A stretch of DNA of 5,199 bases from Flavobacteriales bacterium (GTDB lineage: Bacteria > Bacteroidota > Bacteroidia > Flavobacteriales_D > Parvicellaceae): NCBI GenBank assembly GCA_026993705.1, contig JALWSJ010000237.1:1-5199 (forward strand). Reading direction: 5' to 3'. Below are positions 1 to 5,199 of this stretch, in pieces. Made by a program: the position numbers and the translations under genes. The notes below the pieces were generated by a model. That model did no database searches and was not told the origin of the DNA. It saw only the letters and a list, made by a program, of their open reading frames with translations. Every line of letters starts with the position of its first letter. Positions within the stretch are counted from its first letter, which is position 1.

Positions 1-153
1 AATTAAAACACATGGCAGAAAAGCTAAAAGTATTTTCAAATATGGATTGTCTTATGTATCCAATATTCTGCTAAATGCTCAAAGTCAGGATGATATAGGG
101 ATCTTTAAATTTTTGTCATGTACTTAGCAAAGATTTAACTTTTTGATTCTACT
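1..153 (+). mobile_element. Right-hand end of an insertion sequence (boundary not defined)
   Basis: The partial transposase shows that an insertion sequence enters from the left. Its right terminal inverted repeat should lie just after the transposase stop, in the AT-rich stretch 128-153, or could reach into the end of the neighbouring operon gene. The left end and the target-site duplication are outside the window, so the exact border cannot be fixed; 153 is simply the last base before the neighbouring stop codon. No terminator for either convergent gene is visible in this stretch. Confidence 0.5.
2..127 (+). CDS. IS4-like transposase, C-terminal 41 residues (partial at window edge)
   Basis: An open frame enters from the left edge and ends at TAG (125-127), giving 41 residues that begin IKTHGRKAKSIFKYG and end IFKFLSCT. 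The basic HGRKAKS-FKYGL block, the following short amphipathic stretch and the FKFLSCT end match what I remember of IS4-family DDE transposases in Bacteroidetes. The catalytic DDE residues would lie further upstream, outside the window, so activity cannot be judged. It is the only plus-strand gene here and converges on the envelope operon, leaving 26 bp between the two stop codons. Transposase identity is fairly secure; the exact IS family is from memory and less so. Confidence 0.75.
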   Translation: MKTHGRKAKSIFKYGLSYVSNILLNAQSQDDIGIFKFLSCT

Positions 154-1584
154 TTACTCCTTACTATAGCCAAAAAGTAATTCACCAACATAGTACACCG
201 AATTTTCAAAGTTCTGTGCAACAAGAACCAAACCATACGCTTTGCTTGTATAATATTTAGGGTCTATTATTTTTCCTTTTAATTTTTCTTCTATGTTTTT
301 ATTTGTAAAATTACCTTGAGAACTTACTGAAATTAAATGTGGTAAAATCTTACTTTCCTGCATGTTTTTAGCTTTCTTTTTATCAGTACTTAAATGATTG
401 TAGATTATTTTTATCTCATTATTCGCCGTATCATTATAGTACACAAATGAACTCCAACGACCGTTATATATAGCATCTTTTTGATTTACCAAAATAGGTA
501 TATCCCAAAAATAATCTCCTTTATGATTAAAATAAAAGACAATGATTCCCTTTCTTTCATCAATCAATTTTCCTGTTTTTTTATCCTTTCTTCTTGTGTG
601 ATGCTCTAATACCACAACTCCCCCCTCTTTCATTTCAATCAATTGCTTCGTCCTAAATCCGGAAAGACCTATACCGTTTTTCTTTAATGATTTTTCCGAA
701 ACAAAAGCCGTCATGGTTTCGATTCTAAAAGGATATTCTTTTTTATATCTTGCACTACCACTATTATCCATTTTAACAATATAAAGCCCTTCGGCTTTAT
801 TCATCACTCGTCCATACGTTCCGGCGATTACAAGTTCTCCTTCCTTCGTAAAAGTGAAATTAGCTTCCAATATTTGATAATTTATTTTAAATTCATTGGT
901 CTGTATTGATGACGCTCTATTTGTTATGACATAATATTTGTTTTGTTGTTTAGTCTTATATTTTTTTAAAATATAAACTTCTCCTTTATCATTGACTAAT
1001 GGAATGTTAACTCTTCTTTTTTGTGAATAAAGACCAGGTATTAAATATTTTTTTGAACGAAGTAAATTTAACTCCTCATTGTAAACATCTATTTGTAACA
1101 TTTCTTTCTTCCCCTCATTATATGGTGACTCTGTAAGAATAACAACTTTAGAGAACCCTCCACTAACATTAACAATAAAACGATTATGATACCCTTCTTT
1201 TACACTATTTGATTGCAACAATTTTTCTTTACCCTCTTTTTCTACTGAACGAAAATACAACTCATCTTGCTTGGCTTTTGCATTATACCTGGAGTAAAAC
1301 ACATAGATATTGTTACCCAACCTAAAAACACTATTGATTAAACCATCCAGCTTATGTCTTCTTGTGTTTTGTAGTTTATAATCGTTTGAAAAGAAATCAA
1401 CTCTATATGATGATTTACTTTCTTTCAGAAAAGTATAAACTCCTGAATCCTCGATTGATATTATCTTTTTTATTTCTGAAGAATTATTTTTACCGATATT
1501 ATCCGACCACAAAAACTCTTGTGCATACACAATATCTAAAACACAAAAAAAAAGAAATACTAATACAAGTCTTAACATAGCCAT
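154..1584 (-). CDS. Secreted hypothetical protein, probable beta-propeller or all-beta fold
   Basis: A 476-residue protein that I do not recognise as a named family. Residues 1-21 form a signal peptide (MAM-L-R-L, hydrophobic core, cleavage at VYA|QEF), so it leaves the cytoplasm. The rest is rich in short beta-strand patterns with turns. One clear propeller-blade-like unit at 250-275 reads LVIAGTYG, then GLYIVKMDNSG. Another at 320-385 has GGVVVLE, IIVFYFNHKGDYFWDIP and a WSSFVYYN stretch. These units resemble secreted Bacteroidetes proteins I recall with the layout 'G-G-x-VVVGE ... IVxxxxxxGxxxWxxxIP ... SS'. No catalytic motif is visible. It is the last gene of the operon, 15 bp after the lipoprotein stop. 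Residue M3 is an alternative start; M1 is chosen because both keep the signal peptide and M1 is the first. C14 is not in a lipobox because Phe precedes it. Function unknown; ligand binding or partnership with the barrel protein is inference. Confidence 0.85.
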   Translation of the reverse strand: MAMLRLVLVFLFFCVLDIVYAQEFLWSDNIGKNNSSEIKKIISIEDSGVYTFLKESKSSYRVDFFSNDYKLQNTRRHKLDGLINSVFRLGNNIYVFYSRYNAKAKQDELYFRSVEKEGKEKLLQSNSVKEGYHNRFIVNVSGGFSKVVILTESPYNEGKKEMLQIDVYNEELNLLRSKKYLIPGLYSQKRRVNIPLVNDKGEVYILKKYKTKQQNKYYVITNRASSIQTNEFKINYQILEANFTFTKEGELVIAGTYGRVMNKAEGLYIVKMDNSGSARYKKEYPFRIETMTAFVSEKSLKKNGIGLSGFRTKQLIEMKEGGVVVLEHHTRRKDKKTGKLIDERKGIIVFYFNHKGDYFWDIPILVNQKDAIYNGRWSSFVYYNDTANNEIKIIYNHLSTDKKKAKNMQESKILPHLISVSSQGNFTNKNIEEKLKGKIIDPKYYTSKAYGLVLVAQNFENSVYYVGELLFGYSKE

Positions 1585-1599
1585 AATATTCTTACTAAA

Positions 1600-2208
1600 T
1601 TACTCACCATTAAGCAATTTTTCTTTTTTTTCGTTTAATATCTCAACTTGTTTTTTAAACGCTTCATTTTGTGAACATTTAAACATTTGAGGTTTAGAGC
1701 TCCATGACTCCATATCTTCGCTCTGACTTTTATAGCTTATTTTCAAGCCTATATCCTCAGGATTGGCATCCATTCTATCCGACAAAGATTTAAAATCCTT
1801 TATTGCTTCAGCGTATTCTTCTAGAAATAATTTACATTCTTCACTGATTGGGTCTTCTTTTTCTTCCTCTATTTCTTTTATTTCCAACGATAAGTCCTCT
1901 TCATAAGCCTCTCTTTCTTCTTCTCCTACTGCTTTTTGTATCGTATCTATGTAAGAAGAATCTCCTGAACATTCAAATTTTTCTTGAGCTGTAAACTCTT
2001 CTTTAAATCTCGTCTCACAAAGATGAACATAATCTTCCTTTGGCTCTAAACAATCGCACTTAGTTAGGTTAATGTCTATTGAGTCTATTTTTTCTATATT
2101 CGCATCTGTTGTTACATCAACTTTATTTTCGATTGCTTCCGATGAACAGGAAACAAATGTCATACCTAAAAGTAGGCTTAATAAACTAATCCATGTAATT
2201 TTCTTCAT
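1600..2208 (-). CDS. Acidic cysteine-containing outer-membrane or periplasmic lipoprotein, hypothetical
   Basis: A 202-residue lipoprotein. The signal is MKK, then a hydrophobic stretch and the lipobox-like F-V-S-C with lipidated Cys21. The +2 residue is Ser, and the following SSEAIE is not a strong flavobacterial surface-export signal. The mature part has six more cysteines (51, 53, 64, 80, 125, 178), an even number compatible with disulfides in the periplasm. Residues 96-124 are extremely Glu-rich and probably helical. Residues 122-202 (ECKLFLEEYAEAIKDF ... ANP ... KCSQNEAFKKQVE) look like a helical Bacteroidetes lipoprotein domain in which a Cys near each end brackets two helices; from memory this may be DUF6591, unverified. 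The start lies 5 bp after the barrel-gene stop, so the genes are surely co-transcribed. AAGGA in the gap abuts the ATG with no spacer, so it is unlikely to work as a normal Shine-Dalgarno site. Function unknown. Confidence 0.88.
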   Translation of the reverse strand: MKKITWISLLSLLLGMTFVSCSSEAIENKVDVTTDANIEKIDSIDINLTKCDCLEPKEDYVHLCETRFKEEFTAQEKFECSGDSSYIDTIQKAVGEEEREAYEEDLSLEIKEIEEEKEDPISEECKLFLEEYAEAIKDFKSLSDRMDANPEDIGLKISYKSQSEDMESWSSKPQMFKCSQNEAFKKQVEILNEKKEKLLNGE

Positions 2209-2213
2209 TCCTT

Positions 2214-4316
2214 CTATTTTGTTAATTGTATGGCCTCTTGTACAGTTATTAACTTTCCATTAAAATCACCGACAATGAAAGCGTCCAATATTCCTTTTCC
2301 TATTATTTCTTGTTTTGCCTTATTTACTTCTTCATAAGAATCATATTTACCTACCAAATATTTTGTGATACCTGTTCTTACATCTCTTTTAGGAATTACA
2401 CTACCTAAACGTAAATACACATCTAACACCTCTGTTGGAATGTCATTTTTATATGCACCAACTTGTACTCTAAACTTAACCAACCCTTTCATTAAAGCTC
2501 CTTGTGTTGGCTCAGAAGATTCTGTTATTTCATCTTTTGCCCCTTCCTTCAACTTAAAGCCTGCTTCTTCCAAAGAAATTCTTTTTCCATCGTTAAAAGC
2601 GACCAAAAAAGCCTTTTCATAGCCTTCGCTTAATACTTCTATTCGATGTTTTGCCGCCAAGTCTTTATCAGTGAAAACCCCCGAGTAATAACGATATAAA
2701 CCATCTTGCCCCTTCACTTCTTCGACACCACTAAGCTTCCCAAAAGCTCCATGAGAAATTCTTTTAGAAAAAGCTCCGATTTGCACTCTATAAACTACAC
2801 CTTTTTCGGACGGTTTTGGTATAACAGGTGAAACGTCTATTGTATTTATGTATTCCTCTCCTATTAATTTATGTATTTTTGCCGGTTTTCCTCTCATCAG
2901 AGCTATTGACTCTGTATTTATTCCCTCTCCTTTTAATTGTTCTTTTGCTCCCAATGCTTCTTCAATCGTATTAAACCCACCGATAACGTAGAATACCGAA
3001 TCACCTCTTTCAATGGTTTTAAAATCTTTATAACTTAAAAACTCATGCAAATCATTTGCCGAAATTTCTTTTGTATTCATCCCAACCACGACTGTATATT
3101 TCAATTCCTTTCTAGCCCTTTGAATCTCATCTCTCGGAAGCCCTTCTTCACCTGAAGTGGTCTTATGATACTCTTCAATAAAATTATCCCCATCAGACCC
3201 CATATAAGCAAGGTATCTCAATTCTAAGTCATAATCATCCTGAGTAACACCTTTTAAATCAACTAAATCACCGTAAAAAGTTCCAGGCTCTTCATCTCTG
3301 TAATCCGGCACTAAATCCTTATCTCCATCCAAAGGACACCCATGTTCATCAACAGGAAAGGCCTCTTTTGGTGTTTTAATACAGTCATCCAATAAATCAA
3401 CAACCCCATCTCCATCGTAATCTGATGTATCTATTGCTAACCAATCTTCTTCTGTAAAGGTTTCTTCTTCCATAGGTTTTTCTTCTACTTCCCTTGTTCC
3501 AAAATCATAAGTGATAGCAAAATGCGTAAACAAGAACCTATCGTTTTTGGAATCTCCTTTACGATTACCCACACTCTTGTACGAAACATTATCAATAAGG
3601 TCGCTAAAAGTATAGTGCATCGAAGCACCCAAACGAACTTTTATACGATCGCTCAAATGTAAATTTGCTCCAATATCAATCGGTATTGCCATTGTCCGTT
3701 CTTGATATTTCCCAAACCCATCTAAATTTTCCTCTCTCAAATCCGATTCGTACGTATAATCCCTATAAATCTCCACAGCATTAGAAGCGTTGGGGTCATT
3801 TTCATCCATGTTGCGAATAGAACCGTCCGACCAATAATAATAGGTATTTCCGTTTTTATCTTTTAAATCAGTTTTAGATAAAAACTCTATCGATTCAACT
3901 CCCAAAGAGATATAAGGGTTAATGTTTCGTTTAGGATTTAATAAATGATACAAATTATAAGTAACCACAGCACCTCCCGTAGTAATGTGCGAATTAAAAT
4001 TAAGATTTCGAGTTAACGTTCGTTCATTCGCACTCACTTGACCAAAAATCACATAAAAACTTAAATCAAAATTAGGATTCAAAGGCTGAGTTATCCGTAA
4101 ATCCCGAGCCAACCGACTCACCGTTGGGTGATAACCTTTGTTGTTGTTTGCTATATCCCCGTAATAGGTAAACATCCCCGTTCCGAGACTAATTTGCGGT
4201 CTAAATTTTATCTCTAATGGAGGCACTACGCTATCCACTCTTGTTGTATCGTCCTGTGCAGAAACAGCGACAAACAAAAGCAGAAAAATTATTATATGTA
4301 GAATTTTTATAATCAC
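2214..4316 (-). CDS. Outer-membrane beta-barrel protein with TSP3 segment and three SPOR-like domains
   Basis: A 700-residue envelope protein. Residues 1-20 are a signal peptide (cleavage VSA|QDD). Residues about 36-273 form an outer-membrane barrel with alternating strands such as QISLGTGMFTYYGDI, GGAVVTYNLYHLL, INPYISLGVE and FTHFAITYDFG. An acidic linker (276-300) leads into thrombospondin type-3-like calcium motifs, DYDGDGVVD (299-307) and DGDKDLVPD (330-338), around Cys312 and Cys327. In OmpA-like proteins an OmpA C-terminal domain normally follows. Here there are instead three SPOR-like units: about 405-476 (degenerate), 507-583 (YRVQIGAF ... NDGKRISLEEA) and 613-692 (FRVQVGAY ... NGKLITVQEA). 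SPOR domains are known to bind glycan strands lacking stem peptides, so a barrel-to-peptidoglycan link is a fair inference. The start is GTG: the frame has a TGA five codons upstream and no other start that keeps the signal peptide. It is the first gene of a three-gene operon. The barrel has no recognised substrate. Confidence 0.9.
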   Translation of the reverse strand: MIIKILHIIIFLLLFVAVSAQDDTTRVDSVVPPLEIKFRPQISLGTGMFTYYGDIANNNKGYHPTVSRLARDLRITQPLNPNFDLSFYVIFGQVSANERTLTRNLNFNSHITTGGAVVTYNLYHLLNPKRNINPYISLGVESIEFLSKTDLKDKNGNTYYYWSDGSIRNMDENDPNASNAVEIYRDYTYESDLREENLDGFGKYQERTMAIPIDIGANLHLSDRIKVRLGASMHYTFSDLIDNVSYKSVGNRKGDSKNDRFLFTHFAITYDFGTREVEEKPMEEETFTEEDWLAIDTSDYDGDGVVDLLDDCIKTPKEAFPVDEHGCPLDGDKDLVPDYRDEEPGTFYGDLVDLKGVTQDDYDLELRYLAYMGSDGDNFIEEYHKTTSGEEGLPRDEIQRARKELKYTVVVGMNTKEISANDLHEFLSYKDFKTIERGDSVFYVIGGFNTIEEALGAKEQLKGEGINTESIALMRGKPAKIHKLIGEEYINTIDVSPVIPKPSEKGVVYRVQIGAFSKRISHGAFGKLSGVEEVKGQDGLYRYYSGVFTDKDLAAKHRIEVLSEGYEKAFLVAFNDGKRISLEEAGFKLKEGAKDEITESSEPTQGALMKGLVKFRVQVGAYKNDIPTEVLDVYLRLGSVIPKRDVRTGITKYLVGKYDSYEEVNKAKQEIIGKGILDAFIVGDFNGKLITVQEAIQLTK

Positions 4317-4336
4317 TATATCATTAAATCACGTCC

Positions 4337-4366
4337 TAAATGTACTAAAAAAATAGATTAAATCAA
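4337..4366 (-). promoter_or_regulatory. Predicted Bacteroidetes-type promoter of the envelope operon
   Basis: Read on the minus strand, TTG (4366-4364) is followed after exactly 19 bp by TACATTTA (4344-4337). The known Bacteroidetes consensus is a -33 TTTG/TTG and a -7 TAnnTTTG with about 19 bp between, so the -7 box matches 7 of 8 positions. Transcription would begin near 4330, giving a leader of only about 14 bases before the GTG start. It lies in the 70-bp gap after the FAH-gene stop, the only place a promoter for the operon could sit outside coding sequence. AT-rich DNA makes chance matches possible. Confidence 0.45.
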
Positions 4367-4386
4367 GGGTTAAATGATTAACTCGT

Positions 4387-5001
4387 TTATTTTACTTTCA
4401 AATCCAACATTTTATTACCGTTCATAAACGCCTCCAAGGTATCTCCAATGGCTACTTCACCAACTCCAGAAGGTGTTCCGGTAAAAATTAAATCTCCCAT
4501 CTTAAGTGTTATAAATTGAGAAACATATGCCACAATTTCCTCAAAAGAAAAAATCATATCTGCCGAACTCCCTTGCTGTACCAATTCTCCATTTTTCAGC
4601 AACGAAAAACGAATATCTTCTTTGTTTTCAAATGAGTCAACCGAAATAAAGTATTTTGAAACAGGAGCCGAGTAATCAAAGGCTTTTGCTTTTTCCCACG
4701 GCAAACCTTTTTGCTTACATTCCCTTTGTAAATCTCTTGCGGTAAAATCAATTCCTACGCCAATTTCATTATAATATTTATGAGCGAACTTAGGTGAAAT
4801 ATTTTTTCCAACTCTATTTATTTTCAACACCAATTCTACTTCATAATGCAGTTCCTTCGTAAAATTCGGATAATAAAAAGGTATTTTATCCGACAATTTT
4901 GCCGTATCCGGTTTTAGAAAAAAAACAGGCTCTTTTGGTGTCTCCGCACCCATTTCTTTAGCGTGTTCCGAATAATTTCTACCTATGCAAATAATTTTCA
5001 T
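4387..5001 (-). CDS. Fumarylacetoacetate hydrolase (FAH) superfamily protein, FAHD1/YcgM-like
   Basis: A 204-residue cytoplasmic enzyme (no signal peptide) of the FAH fold, which uses a divalent metal to cleave or decarboxylate beta-keto acid-type substrates. The visible family marks run in order: IGRNYSEHAKEM with His13 and Glu16 (the catalytic dyad in FAHD1-type enzymes), the FFLKP segment at 27-31, metal ligands Glu54 and Glu56 in HYEVELVLKI, Asp85 in GVGIDFTARDLQ, Lys106 in KAFDYSAPV, NGELVQQGSSADMIF (137-151) and the signature TGTPSGVG (174-181). All key residues are present. Length is a little below E. coli YcgM and human FAHD1, as is usual for the compact single-domain type. Substrate cannot be told from sequence; acylpyruvase or oxaloacetate decarboxylase activity is known in relatives. 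The ATG is preceded by an A-rich stretch without a Shine-Dalgarno site and begins 16 bp from a structured repeat. A 70-bp gap with its own promoter separates it from the envelope operon, so no shared function is implied. Confidence 0.93.
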   Translation of the reverse strand: MKIICIGRNYSEHAKEMGAETPKEPVFFLKPDTAKLSDKIPFYYPNFTKELHYEVELVLKINRVGKNISPKFAHKYYNEIGVGIDFTARDLQRECKQKGLPWEKAKAFDYSAPVSKYFISVDSFENKEDIRFSLLKNGELVQQGSSADMIFSFEEIVAYVSQFITLKMGDLIFTGTPSGVGEVAIGDTLEAFMNGNKMLDLKVK

Positions 5002-5017
5002 TTCTTTTTATTTTTTT

Positions 5018-5156
5018 GGGCGTTCCCCTTTTCTACCAAACAAACATAACGCTCTCGCGTAACGTTTGTTTGGTAGAAAAGGGTCGGGCTATCCACTATA
5101 TCTTTTGCCCTCCAAAAGGAGGGAGGGAAAAAGGATGCCGTTCCTATCCCTAACGC
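5018..5156. repeat. Structured intergenic palindromic element, flavobacterial repeat type
   Basis: This 139-bp stretch folds as a three-way junction. GCGTT (5020-5024) pairs with AACGC (5152-5156) to close it. Arm 1 is a perfect 20-bp inverted repeat, 5026-5045 with 5064-5083, topped by an inner stem ACGC/GCGT (5049-5052 with 5057-5060) and a TCTC loop. Arm 2 is closed by GGG (5086-5088) with CCC (5148-5150), continues as ATCTTTT-type pairing (5100-5106 with 5130-5136), and ends in CCCTCC-AAAA-GGAGGG (5108-5123). The core words GGGCGT, GGGTCGGGCTATCC, ATATCTTTT, AAAAGGATGCCG and ATCCCTAACGC match an intergenic repeat I recall in many Flavobacteriaceae genomes, where arm lengths vary. Its role is unknown to me: REP-like mobile repeat or RNA structure are both possible. 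Only one copy is in the window, so its repeated nature is from memory. Confidence 0.7.
5041..5048 (-). promoter_or_regulatory. Candidate -7 box inside the repeat, facing the FAH gene
   Basis: On the minus strand the apical part of arm 1 reads TATGTTTG, a perfect match to the Bacteroidetes -7 motif TAnnTTTG, 40 bp from the FAH start. No TTG is found about 19 bp upstream, so the promoter would lack a -33 box. An eight-base motif with two free positions can arise by chance. Confidence 0.25.
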
Positions 5157-5162
5157 AAAACA

Positions 5163-5199
5163 CTACTCTTCTTCATAATCTAGGTATAGAAAATCATTG
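5163..5199 (-). CDS. C-terminal tail of an upstream gene (partial at window edge)
   Basis: On the minus strand a frame enters from the right edge and reads NDFLYLDYEEE before TAG (5165-5163). The structured repeat begins 6 bp after this stop, the usual place for intergenic repeats of this type. An acidic protein tail is plausible and the strand agrees with the neighbours, but eleven codons are too few to identify the product or to exclude a chance open frame. Confidence 0.4.
   Translation of the reverse strand, partial: NDFLYLDYEEE

Larger units (their letters stand above)
154..4316 (-). other. Three-gene envelope operon
   Basis: The barrel/SPOR gene, the lipoprotein gene and the secreted beta-rich gene are on the same strand with gaps of 5 bp and 15 bp. 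There is no room for internal promoters or terminators in the gaps, and a promoter-like sequence precedes only the first. All three products carry export signals. Co-transcription is therefore well supported; a shared complex or pathway is inference. Confidence 0.8.

Noticed and set aside
1540..1545. Lipoprotein signal in the 476-residue protein at Cys14
   Set aside because: The residue before Cys14 is Phe, which does not fit a lipobox, and a good signal peptidase I site (VYA|QE) follows.
2209..2213. Shine-Dalgarno site AAGGA before the lipoprotein gene
   Set aside because: It abuts the ATG with no spacer, and Bacteroidetes generally do not rely on such sites; it is probably fortuitous.
1362..2622. 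Several plus-strand open frames of 60-90 codons inside the minus-strand genes (1362-1580, 2072-2263, 2365-2622)
   Set aside because: Each lies antisense to a well-supported gene, has no recognisable protein features beyond chance hydrophobic or low-complexity stretches, and fits the mirror image of the real coding frame.
4347..4381. Possible terminator for the FAH gene: TTAATCA pairing with TGATTTAA, then seven T on the minus strand
   Set aside because: The stem is entirely weak AT-rich pairing with a bulge, four bases separate it from the T run, and it overlaps the better-supported promoter elements.
5018..5156. The structured repeat as an intrinsic terminator
   Set aside because: Neither hairpin arm is followed by a T run on either strand; the nearest homopolymer reads as A on the coding strand.

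Overview
The window looks like chromosomal DNA from a low-GC member of the Bacteroidetes, most likely Flavobacteriaceae. The evidence is AT-rich coding sequence, no usable Shine-Dalgarno spacing in front of the genes, secreted proteins with short signal peptides ending in A|Q, a TSP3/SPOR outer-membrane protein, and an intergenic fold whose conserved core I recall from many flavobacterial genomes. Family assignments come from reading motifs by eye; no database search was run.

Layout from left to right. Positions 2-127 (+) encode the last 41 residues of an IS4-like transposase, so the right end of an insertion sequence sits at the window's left edge. It converges, with only 26 bp between stop codons, on a three-gene minus-strand operon read from 4316 down to 154. 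The operon encodes (1) a 700-residue outer-membrane beta-barrel protein with a calcium-binding TSP3 segment and three tandem SPOR-like domains, (2) a 202-residue acidic, cysteine-containing lipoprotein 5 bp downstream, and (3) a 476-residue secreted protein of probable beta-propeller or all-beta type 15 bp further on. A Bacteroidetes-type promoter (TTG, 19 bp, TACATTTA) lies just upstream of the first gene, which must start at GTG.

Upstream of that promoter is a separate minus-strand gene for a fumarylacetoacetate-hydrolase (FAH) superfamily enzyme (4387-5001) with its metal ligands intact. Between it and the tail of another minus-strand gene (stop at 5163) lies a 139-bp structured repeat. 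The repeat is a three-way-junction fold with a perfect 20-bp hairpin arm, and it carries a perfect -7 promoter motif pointing at the FAH gene.

The three operon products all carry export signals and probably act together at the cell envelope: the barrel anchors in the outer membrane and reaches peptidoglycan through SPOR domains, the lipoprotein sits in a membrane leaflet, and the third is periplasmic or exported. Their joint task cannot be read from the sequence. I see no CRISPR array, tRNA, rRNA or recognised defence system. The least explained items are the envelope operon and the structured repeat.
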